Numbered from the stretch's first letter, positions 21,160-32,989 are shown. The stretch is 64,000 nt of DNA from Macrotis lagotis (GCF_037893015.1 NC_133658.1:18472268-18536267), one strand, 5' to 3'. The notes: generated by a model not told the origin, from the sequence alone. Made by a program: numbers and translations.

Positions 21160-21420
21160 AAAAAGATGAAACAGACCTGGACATGGAGTAAGGAAGACCT
21201 GAGTTTAAATCTTGTCTCATATAAAACATCTGGTGACTGTGAATAAATCACTTAATGTCTATTTGCCTCAGTTTCCTCATGTGTGAAATCAGGATAAGAA
21301 TAGTACCTATTTTCCAAGGTTCTTATGAAAATAAAGTGAAATTATATTTGTAGAATATTTTACAAATCACAAGGTATTATATTAATATTAATGATTATTA
21401 CTATAATATCACCATTTCCT
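21160..21420 (+). repeat. MAR1/MIR SINE
   Basis: 'gacctggacatggagtaaggaagacctgagttt', 'tttgcctcagtttcctcatg' and an AT-rich 3' part with 'tatattaatattaatgatta'. Confidence 0.65.
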
Positions 21421-23159
21421 GTCCCAGAGCAGACCTTTAATGAATGCTCGTTGAATTAGATTGGATTAGATATGGTCCTTTGAAAACAGCTGCCATTTTG
21501 CTTCCTAGAGACCAAACTGAGCCATAACTCATGTCAGAAATTTCTTGGTGTAGATTAGCAGTGCATGCAACTGAGAATCAGCTGAACAAAGCAGGAATAC
21601 ACCAGGAGGGTGGAGTTGAAACTATGACCTCTGTTTCTCTGACTGTATTACAAGGTGAATTATAAACATTTGTTTTAAAAATGATCAGAATTATACATAG
21701 CACTCAATTTGTATTTTATTTTTCTATTTATTCCCAATTTCTTTATAGACATTGCATGTACTATGTCAAACATTATAAGATTTCTGTTTATGTTAATTTG
21801 AAAAATTAAATATAAATCTCCATGTCTTTGCTACTGTTAAAAGTGTCCTATATATAATATGTTTTTAATAAAATTTTGTTGAACAAAATTCAGATGGTTT
21901 AATATTATTGACTACAACTTGGAAAGACAAAACATATATAATCATCAAGCTATCATTCTGTGATATCATTTGTTATCCTTCAAGCTTTTGTTTATCTGTA
22001 ACTATATATATATAGTATATACAATTGTATATCATATATATAATTTATCTCCTTACCATAATCATTTTTTATCTCATATTTTTTCCAATTTCCCTTTACC
22101 CTCTCTTTCCCTAGCTATCTTTTTGAAAATCCATGCAAACTTAGAGGATTTTTAATTTACATGATTCCACATTTGTATTATTTGTTATTTCATCATTTAT
22201 CAATTTATTAATTACATTAATAGTATATCATTTTATCATTTTGATACCTTTTTCTTTATTAATGAGGAAAATAAATAAATATTCATGATATTCGATATCA
22301 AATTCTTCAGACTACATCTATTCAGAATCACATTCAACTAGGGAATTTAAATTTGCCCAGAGGGCCTAACTTAGCCTTCACCATCGTTATCCATACACCA
22401 TTATATCAAGGCAAGCTTTATAAGGGGATGTCATATTCAGAGAACACTTTTATAGCCTTTATTAAAATGGCAAAGAATTAGAGATGCAATCATAAATATT
22501 TTCAAAGGATCTTTTATATGTCCATTCTTTAATATAAAGGCAAATTGAGCACCTTTTATGGGCTATGAAATCCACTTGTTTGCTGACAAGATATATTTCA
22601 ATTAATTATACTTATTTATGAGAGAAAGGTTGATGATTCCCTTTTATTTTTCTTTGTATAAATTCCTTTTTTAGTCTTGAGGCAACCAAATGGGTCATGG
22701 CAGAAAATGGTTTCCTGGTTTTCCTGCCTTATGGCTGACCCTGAGAAGATAGAGTTTGTGACCTGCCATTAGTCACTGTGATGCTTAGCAGCTGGACCTT
22801 TATGGGAATTTGAAATGATGAGCTTGGTGCCTAATGACTAAAACCCATTTTTAGTCACTTTAACTAATTTCACAGAATTTATTTTTTCATTTCCCTCATG
22901 CCTGTCTTTGTTCAAATGCTCTCCCCCACATTTTTAGAATACAGGTCCTCCTACTCCACCTTCCTTCAATACTATTCTCTGATGATCCCTCCCCAAATCA
23001 TGAGTCAAGGTGCCTTTCTCAATATGCACTTCACTTTCTATTACTTTGCATCTTTTGTATACACATACATGTATATATATATATTTATATATAAACATAA
23101 ACATGTGCTTGTATGTGTATGTGTGCATATCCCTTAGTAGGAGGTAAGCTTCTTTGATG
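21421..23159. other. AT-rich intergenic DNA, no gene seen
   Basis: Contains TA-rich simple sequence (about 22000-22045 and 23070-23105). A repeat-poor segment at about 22320-22640 could be conserved noncoding DNA but has no proof from one sequence. Confidence 0.4.
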
Positions 23160-23405
23160 ACCTTGGGGATAGCACACACAGAGCCCTGGGCACTGGAGGA
23201 CCTCAGTTCAAATCCAGCCTTAGACACTGCCTAGCTGGGTGACACTAGTCAAGTTACATGTCATATTTAGTTTCATGTTTAAAATGGAGATCATAATAGT
23301 ACCTACTTCCTAGGGTTTTATATAGTTAAAATGAAATAAAATTTGTAAAATACTTTATCAGCCTTAAAGCATTATATAAATGCATCTTGTTATTCTTACG
23401 ATTAT
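23160..23405 (+). repeat. MAR1/MIR SINE
   Basis: 'ccctgggcactggaggacctcagttcaaatccagcc' and a 3' part 'ttatcagccttaaagcattatataaatgc'. Confidence 0.7.
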
Positions 23406-23469
23406 ACTATGGTTTTCTCTGAGTACCTAAGACCTCATGTGTGGTATAGCTTGATCAATAAATTAACAG

Positions 23470-23545
23470 GCTACTTTTTTTGAGTCATTTGGGGTTAAGT
23501 GACTTGCCCAGGGTCACATAGCTTCAACAGGCTATTTGTTAACTG
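23470..23545 (-). repeat. SINE 3'-end fragment
   Basis: Antisense 'ggggttaagtgacttgcccagggtcacatagct'. Only the 3' half is present. Confidence 0.6.
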
Positions 23546-24134
23546 TCTCCTATGTTAAAAATTCATTTAAAATTTTGCTGAATTGATTGTTTTCAGGGTC
23601 ACAGTTCATTAGGAACTGGATTCACACTGTAGTGCACAAAAATGCTCTCTTTGTGAACAAGGACATTTCCATTAATAACCGAGTCAACAAATATTTATTG
23701 AAGCAATAGTGTTTACCTCTAAAATATTGGGCTAGGATCACACCAACTGGCTTTGCTTCCAACTTACTATCTTTTTTAGGTAAGTCTCTCTTCCTCACTG
23801 GGACTCAGTCCTCTGGCAATCGAAGGGATTTGAAAAGATGATTTCCATGATTCCTTCCAGCTCTGATAGTCTTTCTTCTAAGGCTCTTCACAGGTCTGAC
23901 AACTTTTCTAAGTATGCCCTTCAGCTATGCTAGTCTGTTTTATAAGGGTCTATTCTATTCTACAAAGATTTCTCTTTGCTTTTTGCATTCTAAAATTCTA
24001 GCTGTAATTCCTTAGGAAACTAACCTGGTAGACAGATATTCTCAATTTCTGAGGAATATTCCTTAGTTCATATTGATTTCCTAAACTGGAATTTCTCTTT
24101 ATTTTTCAAAGAAAAAATTTCAGTTAGAAGGGGC

Positions 24135-24183
24135 CTGAAGTGTGCTGGGATAAATAACTGTTTTTACCTCATGATAAGTATTT
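24135..24183 (+). repeat. Left arm of a 49-bp inverted repeat
   Basis: From CTGAAGTGTGCTGGG to GATAAGTATTT. It matches the reverse complement of 25369-25417 at 48 of 49 bases. Confidence 0.9.
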
Positions 24184-26689
24184 ACTGGTAAGAAATTACT
24201 GGTAAGAATTTCCTCTATATCATACCTAACAAATGTTCATTCATTCTCTTCTCCAATGAAGGGAAACCGAGCATCTCTCAAGACTATTCACTTTTGAATG
24301 GATCATTAGGCATTATTTCTTTATCCTGGGTCAAAATTTGACTTTCTATGAAACTCTTACTCATTGTCATAAGTTCTGACATATGAGGTCAAGTAAAACA
24401 AGTTCAATCTCTGTTACTTGGGACAATTTTTCAAATATTTGAGGTTAGATATTGTCACCCAAGGGTCTCCCCTTCAGTGACTCCTAATATGTCATGACCA
24501 TATAACTCTTCTAATCCATTTTTTGAAGTCCACCCAAGTCTTGGAGACCAAGTTCAGACTTTTACTACTCTATCTCACATGAATATTAGTATCCATATTA
24601 TTTAGATGGGGTGAACTGGCAGCTTCACTGGAGTTTCAGAGATACCCTGAGCCTGCAGATATGAATTGTGTTTGACCCCAAGATGAAGCAAACACCCAAT
24701 GGTGGGAATAGTGCTTGAGTCTGGAAGAGTTTGAGTTAAATCTCTTTCCCATGTAATTTTTTGCCTTGAGACTTGGTTTAAGTCACCACTCACCCTAACA
24801 AGGGTGTGTGGGGTAAGTTCTTGGTGTTAGCTATCTTATATTCAGGTTTCAAGACAAATCTGTGGCTTCAATGATTTAAAACTATCTAGAAACAGCTATC
24901 CTATTTCCATAATTCTTTCTTAAACCCTTTACCTATCAACTAGTCATCACTACGCTCTGTTGTGTCAGATCCTGGATATGTTTCAATTATAATCAGAGAC
25001 ACTCATTTTGCAGGTGACCAAACCAAAGCCAAGAAATATTAAATAACTTGGCCAAGATCAGATAAGTAATGTGGCAGAGCAGGTCTCAGTTCAGATTTAA
25101 CTCTCTTTCTAACCCACTCAGGGATCTTTCATATGACTTTCCATCCTTCCTTTTGTTTTTGTGGAAGCCCTTCTCAGTTCCCACATTTAGGTCTCATCCC
25201 ATTGTTACCTGTGACTTGGATTTGGGCTCGCCTTATTACCCCAATTTTCCTGCTAATATTCTGTCTGTTATTCACCCTTTTAGGTGTGTGACAGGACTTG
25301 ACTATAAATAAAATATGTGAGAGTCAATTGGTGGGAGTGATGGAAAACTGATAAATATATCCAGACAAAAATACTTATCATGAGGTGAAAACAGTTATTT
25401 ATCCCAGCACACTTCAGATCTAAAGAATCTGACAGGCAGCTTATTAGTTTTTTGGGCAAATGGCCAAATCTCCAGAAAAAGATCTTAAAAAAAATGAGAT
25501 TCCTTTTCCAATGTCATTTCACTAAAATAGCCTTTGTCAGAACCTTCAGAAGCCTCTTGGCATGCCACTTAGTTATGGATTTTATTATGAGAAAAAAAAT
25601 CCTGCGATGATGTGCCAATCTGAATGCAAATTGGTTTCTGTTTAATTACATTATGGGTGTAAATTATACAGTGCCAAACATTTCTGCCCTGGATTTCAGA
25701 AGGCGGAGGCAACTCCATCTTCTTAAATGTCTTCTCTAGGTTTTATGAGGATGTGAAATGGCAAAAAAAAAATAGGGGTGCTCTATGATTGGGGAAAAAT
25801 AGTTGCATTGTACAGCAGTTTTTTTCAAAACCTGATTTATCTGAGGAGTGTGTATCCATGAGGTAGGTTGACTGTTCTGTTAGAAGGAAAAGGACCCAAC
25901 CAAGCACTCCTTTGGATGCCTCAGGCTGAGGAATATCAAAGTAGTCCCTCATCAATCCACAAACATTTATTAAGGACCTCCTGCAAGCCAAGCTCTGGTT
26001 ACTGGGATACAGAGGATAAAGGGAAATGCTCTGTATTTTGAATAAATTTGCATTTTAAAAGGGGGAAGTCAGATAACCAGAGATAGATAGAAAGATTGAA
26101 TTAAAGATGAATGTATCCACAGAGATAGGGAATTGGAGAGAAAGATTGGTGAATAGGCAGGTAGAAAGATAGATAAAGATATAAAAGAAAGACTTATCAA
26201 ATTCTTATTATGAGCAGGAATTGTCCTAAGCACTGAAAAATACAGGGGGGAGAAGAAGGAAAAAAAAGTCCCTACTCTCAAGAAGTTTTAAAGGAGGAAA
26301 TTGAATTCCTCCATCTCTATCTCTTTGTTTGCTTTCTTTATCCATTTCTATATCTGTAATTTAATCATCTAAATCTATCCCAATCTATATTGATACTTCT
26401 ATATCGCTTTCTATCCTCTATAGAAATAGGGAGGTAGAAATAGACATTTATCTCACTCTCCCACTACTCACCCACCCGCTGAACAATTTCTCTTTTTTTA
26501 GTTTATTTAAACATTTTCCCCCAATTTCATGTATAGTTTCCAACATTCATTTTTTTTGGTAAAATTTTCTCTTGTAACTCCTTTCCTCCTCCCCAAAGTA
26601 GCAAGCAGTCTGATATAGGTTATATACATGCACACTCATGTTAAAATATTTCCATATTATAGACAGATTAGATAGCAAAACATTTATCA
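24184..26689. other. Intergenic DNA between and beyond the inverted arms
   Basis: An antisense MIR fragment lies at 24990-25120, an L2 antisense fragment at 25955-26290, and an L1 3' UTR antisense fragment at 26490-26660. The segment 25590-25730 is repeat-poor and holds a perfect octamer ATGCAAAT (25624-25631). No exon is supported. Confidence 0.45.
25369..25417 (-). repeat. Right arm of the 49-bp inverted repeat
   Basis: From AAATACTTATC to CCCAGCACACTTCAG. The arms are separated by 1185 bp of unrelated-looking sequence. The single mismatch is T/C in the middle of the arm. Confidence 0.9.
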
Positions 26690-27015
26690 AATGCTGACAT
26701 GATGATGATAATGATGATATTTGTCCTTCATTCTCAAAGAATACCACGACATCAGGAAGCTGATGCCATGACAAGCATGTGATTGGATTTGACTGAGCAG
26801 TCCTTTGCTAAGTCACCAGCCTCACTTTCTCCTCCAGGGTCATCTGGGACCAGGGGTCGGATATCAATCAGGATGACTGAAGAGGCCCTGGATATGAGGC
26901 AATCATAGTTAAGTAACTTTCCCAAGGTGAGTGTCAAGTGTCTGAGGCTAGATTTGAACTAAGGGCCTCCTGTCTCCAGAGCTGGTGCTCCAACCACTGT
27001 ATCATTTAACTACCT
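26690..27015 (-). repeat. Long marsupial composite SINE (antisense)
   Basis: It opens 'tttgtccttcattctcaaagaataccacgacatcaggaagctgatgccatgacaagcatg', passes through 'ctcactttctcctccagggtcatctgggacc' and ends with a tRNA-like SINE head 'ggtgctccaaccactgtatc'. I know this structure as an abundant marsupial SINE but cannot fix its database name. Confidence 0.75.
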
Positions 27016-27229
27016 ATGTGCTGTGACTATCTCCCAGGCACTATGCTACTAAATATTTTTTGCTTATATTTTTCTACATGCTTATACAATCCTTCCTTCT
27101 TGCTTCTTCCTATTGCCCCCCGCTCTTCCTTTTTTTTAACCTGTTGACAACTTTATTATTTTAAAACTTGGCTCCTTTAAAAGACATCTTCATCAATAAC
27201 CTCATTTGCAAATAATAATAGCAATACCA

Positions 27230-27470
27230 TAATACCTAGTAATTTTATCACTGTTTGCAAAATACTTTACATGTTATATCACCTTAGACTTACAACTACC
27301 TTATGAGGAAGGTGCTATTATTATATAGATATTCCTATAGATAAGGAAACTGAGACTGAGAGATTAAGTCACTTGCTCCAAGTCACTTCCCTAGTTAGAA
27401 GCTGAGGCAAAATTTGACCTCAGATCTTGTTTTGTCTAAGTCTAATGCTCTATTTATAAAGGGACCTTAG
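27230..27470 (-). repeat. MAR1/MIR SINE (antisense)
   Basis: 'caaaatactttacatgttatatc', 'aaggaaactgagactgagagattaagtcacttgc' and a tRNA-like end. Confidence 0.65.
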
Positions 27471-27494
27471 ATGTAATCTATTTAAGGCCTCTCA

Positions 27495-27760
27495 TACCAG
27501 ATCATAGATGCTTAAGATTCATTTTAGAAGTGGAAGGGACCTAGAATTTCTTAGGGATCATCTGGTACAAGTTCCTTATTTTACAGATGTATCTCTCTTT
27601 AACAGAGAGAAGTGCCTTACTTCTGAGACCCAGTAATGTGAAATGATTTGCCCAAGGGCCTAGCACATTTCACAACTGAGGAAAATGAAACCTAGAGATA
27701 ATAAATAACTGGTTAGCAAGTAGCATTAGGTAGTGAAGCTACTATATGCCTTCACTCAAA
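27495..27760 (-). repeat. Old MIR-type repeat (antisense)
   Basis: 'gattcattttagaagtggaagggacctagaatttcttagggatcatctgg', then 'tttgcccaagggcctagcac'. Confidence 0.5.
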
Positions 27761-27849
27761 ATGTTGCTTTCTTTTCAATATACCCTGATACTTTCTAATT
27801 TTTTCTTCCCTTGGATTTCATATGACATTCTGAAGTTGGTTCAATCCTA

Positions 27850-28170
27850 TATATGATAGGTACTTTACTAAGTGCTGGGGATGCAAAGAAAAGCCAAACT
27901 CAGTCCCCGTTCTCAATGGGCTCACAGTCTAATAGGAAATGCAACACGTAAGCAACAATGTCTAAGTAAATTCTCAAAGTCATGCCAAAAGTCTTGGTGT
28001 GACATTAAACTTGAAACTGCATTAAGACTTTTGGGACACCCCTTGTACAGCCTAAATTAGAACAAATCAAAAGAAGAAGCCATGTGGGGAATAAGGAAAA
28101 ACTCCTTGTCAAAAGTGAAATTTTAGTTGGGACATGAAGGAAGGAAAGGAATCCAGGAGAGGAAGAGAGT
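27850..28170 (-). repeat. L2 fragment (antisense) split by a MITE
   Basis: 'actaagtgctggggatgcaaagaaaag', 'ggctcacagtctaataggaaatgcaac' and, after the insertion, 'ttttagttgggacatgaaggaagg'. This is antisense L2 3' sequence. Confidence 0.65.
27979..28047. mobile_element. Mariner-type palindromic MITE
   Basis: A short palindrome: CAAAAGTCTTGGTG on the left, and TGCATTAAGACTTTTGGGACACCC on the right, whose complement reads GGGTGTCCCAAAAGTCTTAA. It lies inside the L2 fragment. Ends and TSD are not resolved. Confidence 0.5.
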
Positions 28171-29034
28171 TCCAGAATTGGTAATCATAGGCTCACCTAA
28201 TCACCACAGGATTTGGATCTAGAAATCCTCCAACCCAAAGTTCATGTTTTATGATGAGCCAACTGAAATGTTAAGTCCTGGCCTAGTCAGGCAGGGGCTG
28301 AGGCTTACCTTGACCTCACATTTTTGACTCCAGATCTGATGATTTTTCCCCTAAGTTACAAGTATTTTCCTAATCTTTTTACTTTTCTGTGACTCTGTAC
28401 TTAAGAGTATGTGTTGGCTTAAACAGTTCAAGAGGGCTATAGCTATGCCCTATTTCTTTATTTTATATAGTACAATCTCTTGTATATTGTAGGGACACAA
28501 TAAATGGCTATTGAATGAATGAATTCATGGTACAAATGTTAAAGAATGGATAGAGAACTGAGCAGCAACTGGTAGAGGAAAATGAATTTCAGCCTTGAAG
28601 CATGATCTGGCTATATGACCAATTAATTTGGGGGGATCAAGATGTTAGGATATAAGGATAAAGAAGAAAAAATATGAACCTTCTCATTGATTTTCTCAAA
28701 ATCAATACACTAGGAAACAGTTGTTTCAGAATTTTTGGACCCCTGGAGAGAAGTGTCTTACTCTGAGCTATGAATTCACCGGGTGAATGTTTCATTGGTT
28801 GGTACAAATCAATTTTGGGGGCTGTCCTTCTGATTTGTAACTGTTGTGCTTTAGTCATTCTATGAATAATGTGGAGTCTTAGGTGCCCACTGCATCAGGG
28901 GGGAGGGGATCCAGAGAATTTTGGATGGGCATGGTTATGAACAAACCTACATCCAGTTCTGTGAGGAGGTCTGGGGTGGTGGGGCAACCTCCCAAAATGC
29001 TATGTTTAACAACTCTCTGTGAGGTGGCATTATA
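28171..29034. other. Intergenic DNA, old repeats, no gene seen
   Basis: Antisense MIR fragment at 28175-28340 and an L2 3' end at 28480-28530 ('gggacacaataaatggctattgaatgaatgaa'). The remainder is unassigned. Confidence 0.45.
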
Positions 29035-29245
29035 GGATTGCATATTTAGGACTAGAAGGAAATTCAGTGGTAATGGAGTCCATCATCTCATTTTTTTTTT
29101 CAAATATAGATATTTTGATCCAGAGAAGCAGATTAACTTGTTGAAGGTCACCTAGGAAGTAAGTGACAGTGTTGGGGTTTGGAGCCCAGATCCTTGGACT
29201 TCAAAGCTGGCACTCTTTCCACCAATTCTAGCTGCCTCTTGTGGG
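29035..29245 (-). repeat. MIR/MAR1 SINE (antisense)
   Basis: 'aggactagaaggaaattcag', 'gttgaaggtcacctaggaagtaagtgac' and 'tggcactctttccaccaattctagctgcc'. Confidence 0.65.
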
Positions 29246-29999
29246 GACAGCTCTTGTTTTCATTGTGGCTGATGGGATCACATGCCCAATACAGAGTTAA
29301 CTGTCTCCCCGATGGAATTCAGGTCCCACTAAATTTTTTTTTTTTTTTTAAAAGCTAGTAGAAGGGATCTTGTTAGGCAGGTTAAATTGCTCCTATGTGA
29401 AGCGAGTGTTTTGATTTTTTTTTAACTCAAGCTTTTATATCATATTTTATTATCACCGATTTAGAAGAGATTTTCTCTCTCATTGCTCTGCCATTTCCCA
29501 TCTTGACCTCTTGTGTTCATTTCTGGACATTGAATATTAGGGAAGATATTGCGACAGCAGAGGACATCCAGAAGATTTCAGTCAAGATGACAGTCCATGC
29601 AATTAGAAGATTAGCTGAAGAAACTTTAAGATGAATGCCCTGGAGATGATTAGCAATGATAACTGTGTTCAAGGACTTGAAGGGCTGACCCAAGAAGAAT
29701 TAGCCTAGGTCTTTTAACCTCAGAAGACAGAAGTAACAAAGTGGGAACATTATATCAAGGCAGTTTTGGTTCAGTGTGAGCCCCTAAGTTCCAGTGGAAT
29801 GGACTTGGGATTTAGTGTGGTTCCAATGGACAGCAACTTGTTGGGAATTGTGTCCAGGGAATTTTTTTTCCCCTCAGGTACCTCAAGTAATAAGGATTCT
29901 TATCACCTCAGAGATTTTGTGATTTATACTTTCCTCCATGAGTTGTTCCATAGCCACACTATACTATTTGCTTTCCCCAGACTACTTTTCTTTTTGAAT
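29246..29999. other. Intergenic DNA, no gene seen
   Basis: Unassigned AT-rich sequence with a T-run near 29334-29350. No repeat family recognised with confidence. Confidence 0.4.
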
Positions 30000-30218
30000 C
30001 TTCCTTCCTTCCTTCCTTCCTTCCTTCCTTCCTTCCTTCCTTCCTTCCTTCCTTCCTTCCTTCCTTCCTTCCTTCCTTCCTTCCTTCCTTCCTTCCTTCC
30101 TTCTTCTTTCTTTCTTCCTTCCTTCCTTCCTTCCTTCCTTCCTTCCTTCCTTCCTTCCTTCCTTCCTTCCTTCCTTCCTTCCTTCCTTCCTTCCTTCCTT
30201 CCTTCCTTCTTTCTTTCC
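30000..30218. repeat. (CTTC)n / (GAAG)n microsatellite attached to a SINE tail
   Basis: About 215 bp of TTCC repeats with one short TTCTTCTTTC interruption near 30102-30115. It abuts the A-tail end of an antisense SINE, so it probably grew from that tail. Open frames of poly(Glu-Gly-Arg-Lys) or poly(Phe-Leu-Pro-Ser) type here are artefacts. Confidence 0.95.
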
Positions 30219-30360
30219 AAAGCTTTTCCAAGGGTTAAGTGGCTTGCCCAAGGCCACAACAGCTAGGTAATTATTAAGTATCTGAGGCCAGATTTGAACT
30301 CAGGGACTCCTGACTCCAGGGTCAGATGCTCTATCCACTGTGTCACACCTAGCTGCCCCC
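30219..30360 (-). mobile_element. Marsupial tRNA-derived SINE (WSINE1-like)
   Basis: 'aagggttaagtggcttgcccaaggccac' to 'ctatccactgtgtcac ... agctgcccc'. Its usual A tail is replaced by the GGAA-type repeat. Confidence 0.85.
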
Positions 30361-30530
30361 TCTATTTTTGAATTTTACAACCCCCCCCATCTCACTTCCC
30401 TCCCCCCTGCCAGCCCCACAGAAGGCAGTCTGTTAGTCTTTACACTGTTTCCATGCTACACATTGATCTCAGTTGAATGTGTTGAGAGAGAAATCACATC
30501 TTTAAGGAAAAAAAATAAGCTCAGAATACT
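30361..30530 (-). repeat. L1 3' UTR fragment (antisense)
   Basis: 'ccccacagaaggcagtctgttagtctttacactg ... attgatctcagttgaatgtg' matches the same segment of the antisense L1 at 58430-59110. Confidence 0.6.
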
Positions 30531-31360
30531 TTTTAAGCTTTCCCCTTTCTTTTCCTGAATCAAATTGTCATATCCAGCATATGGAGTGGGACCTTCTCCT
30601 ACTCTATTTATTGAAAGATTGCCATCCTTGTTATGTCAAATAACACTCCCTCAGTAAAGTTTTACATGATTTTACTAGTTAGAAATGGACTTTCCTTCCT
30701 GAGAGTTTTATCTAGAGCTGTTGCTGCTGCTGTTTTCCTTCCTCTTCCTCTTCCTCCTCTTCCTGCTTTCTCCTTTCATCATCATCTCTTTGTTCTTCCT
30801 CCCCTCCTCCTTCTTTGTCCTCTTCTCCTCCATCTCCATTTTCCTCCTTCCTTTTTTTTTTGGCTTGGATCAAGGAAGCTTTTCCTGTGTTCTGTTTATA
30901 GAGTATACACACGCACCTATCTATGTGTATAGAATGGCAGCTCCTTGAAATCAGAGGCCGACTTTCCCATTCTTTATATCTCCAATACCCATCAGCGTGC
31001 CTGGCATGTATTAGGGTTTTAATGAATGCTAGTTGATTGATTGAGTCAACTTTGCAACTAGTTGTGACCATCTGATATCCCAGGAAACTCTCAAACACAA
31101 TTATCGAAGAATTGCAGACCTGCATCAATTCCAGGAATTGCCACACTCGAAGTTTCCCCTCCACTCTCCTCAAATTATTAGGATTATTATTAATATTTCA
31201 ATTTATGTGAGACTTTAAAGTTGTATTTGTTTTCTCTCTCCCCATTCCATTCACTTTTGCTTATTATTCCTAAACCTGGAATGTTCTCCTTCCTTCTCTT
31301 CCTTGGATTTTCCTTTTCTAAGCCTTAGTTTCCCCATCTGTAAAATGAAAGACTATTTTC
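30531..31360. other. Intergenic DNA with C/T-rich patch and an L2 3' end
   Basis: TCC/TTC-rich simple sequence at 30735-30850; L2 3' UTR sense at 30935-31040 ('cagctccttgaaatcagagg', 'gcgtgcctggcatgtattagg', 'gttgattgattga'). Confidence 0.5.
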
Positions 31361-31369
31361 ATCTTAATA

Positions 31370-31790
31370 GTATTTATTTTTTCCATTTATACATATAATT
31401 TTCAACTTTCATTTTAATAAAACTTTTCCCCTCCTCGCCTCCCCCCACCCACCCAAGACAGCAGGTAAACTGATATAGGTTCTACATGCACAATAATGTT
31501 GATCACATTTCCATATTAATCATGGTGTGAAAGAAGGGAAAGGGAAAAAACCCCACAAGAGAATAAAATAAATAAAGCGAAAATAGTATGCTTTGATCTG
31601 CATTTGTATTCCATGGTTCTTTCTCTGACTGTGGATGTTTATTTTTTCCATCACAAGTCTTTCAGAATTGTCTTTGATCATTGTGCTGCTGAGCAGAGTT
31701 AAAGCTACCATAGCTGATCATCATCACATAGTGTTGCTCTTACCGTGTACAATGTTCTCTTGCTTCTGCTCTTAGCATTAGCATTACTTC
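31370..31790 (-). repeat. L1/half-L1 3' UTR fragment (antisense)
   Basis: 'aaaatagtatgctttgatctgcatttg', 'tctttctctgactgtggatg' and 'cattgtgctgctgagcag' correspond to the element at 61570-62020. Confidence 0.65.
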
Positions 31791-31832
31791 CCCCCCCCCC
31801 CCATTTTTCTAAAATCCAGAATGGTTGAATTT

Positions 31833-31970
31833 ATTTTTTTTGCAAGGCAGTGGGGTTTAGTGACTTGCCTAAGGTCACACAGCTAGGTAATTATAAGTGT
31901 CCTTCATATTATTAAGTGTCCTCTGACTCCTGGGTTGGTGCTCTATCCACTGTGCCACCTAGCTGCCCCT
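31833..31970 (-). mobile_element. Marsupial SINE, 12-bp TSD
   Basis: TTTTTTGCAAGGCA start and AGCTGCCCCT end. Flanked by CAGAATGGTTGA at 31817-31828 and 31971-31982. The body shows a short internal duplication around 'attataagtgtccttcatattattaagtg'. Confidence 0.9.
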
Positions 31971-32244
31971 CAGAATGGTTGATTTTTAGGTCACTTTGGA
32001 TCCCCCCCTACCAATTAGATCCATCTTCTATTCCATAGTCCTTTAAAGACTAGAGAACGGTTCTCATGTATCCTCATATTTGACCTTTTCCAGGCTAAAA
32101 TATGTCAAGTTCTTTTTACTGATGCTTATATGATGTAGTCATAAAAGTCCTTCACTGTCCTACTCATCTTTGTTTGAGCATGTTAGAGCTGGTCAGCACA
32201 GAAAGCAGGGTTTAGAGAGGTGAGATATGCTGGCCCTTTGGTTT

Positions 32245-32395
32245 AGTTTTTAGTTTTTTTTGCAAGGCAATGGGGTTAAGTGGCTTGCCCAAAGCCACAC
32301 AGCTAGGGAATTATTAAGTGTCTGAGGTTGGATTTGAACCTAGGTATTCCTGACTCCAAGGCCGGGCTCTATCCACTGTGCTACCTAGCCACCCC
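32245..32395 (-). mobile_element. Marsupial SINE with 14-bp TSD
   Basis: Standard antisense body. Flanked by TGGCCCTTTGGTTT (32231-32244) and TGGCCTTTTGGTTT (32397-32410), one mismatch. Confidence 0.9.
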
Positions 32396-32560
32396 ATGGC
32401 CTTTTGGTTTTGTAAGAGTTAGGTTCAAATTCTGACCTTAACAGTACTTTGTGATCATGGATAAATCACTTGTCTTATCTGAACTAGCTTCCCCATCTGT
32501 CAAATGATAGGAAAATTCCTTTGAGACTCACTTCAGAGGAATGTTTTGAGGAAACATTTT

Positions 32561-32704
32561 CTTTCTTTCTCTTTTTTTGGCAAGGCAATGGGGTTAAGTG
32601 ACTTGTCCAAGGCCACATAGGTCATTATTAAGTGTCTGAGGCCGGATTTGGACTCAGGTCCTCCTGACTCCAAGGCCAGTGTTATATCCATTGTGCCACC
32701 CCAA
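32561..32704 (-). mobile_element. Marsupial SINE with 15-bp TSD
   Basis: Slightly deleted body. Flanked by the perfect duplication TTGAGGAAACATTTT at 32546-32560 and 32705-32719. Confidence 0.92.
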
Positions 32705-32859
32705 TTGAGGAAACATTTTGTAAATTTTGACATGATCCATATATTTCAAATTTTTTATATAGGGTTCCTCAAAGTGATTTAGTGATTGAAGCTAATAATC
32801 AAACCAAAACTTCTGTTATGTCTTGTATTTTGTATAATTATACACATAAATATTGAATA

Positions 32860-32975
32860 TTTAATTTCCTTGATGATGGGGATATTTTTTCTTTAAGTCT
32901 TTGCATCTCTACCACCAATCATAGTACCCAACCCATAGAAATTTCTTTATAAATGCTTCATTATGGACAAATACA
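32860..32975 (+). repeat. L2 3' UTR fragment
   Basis: 'tccttgatgatggggatattttttc', 'tttgcatctctaccaccaatcatagtacccaacccatag', 'ataaatgc'. Confidence 0.55.
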
Positions 32976-32989
32976 TGAATTGTTTATGG

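Noticed and set aside
29924..30266. Open frames through the CTTC array
   Set aside because: Poly(Glu-Gly-Arg-Lys) and poly(Phe-Leu-Pro-Ser) come directly from the tetranucleotide repeat.
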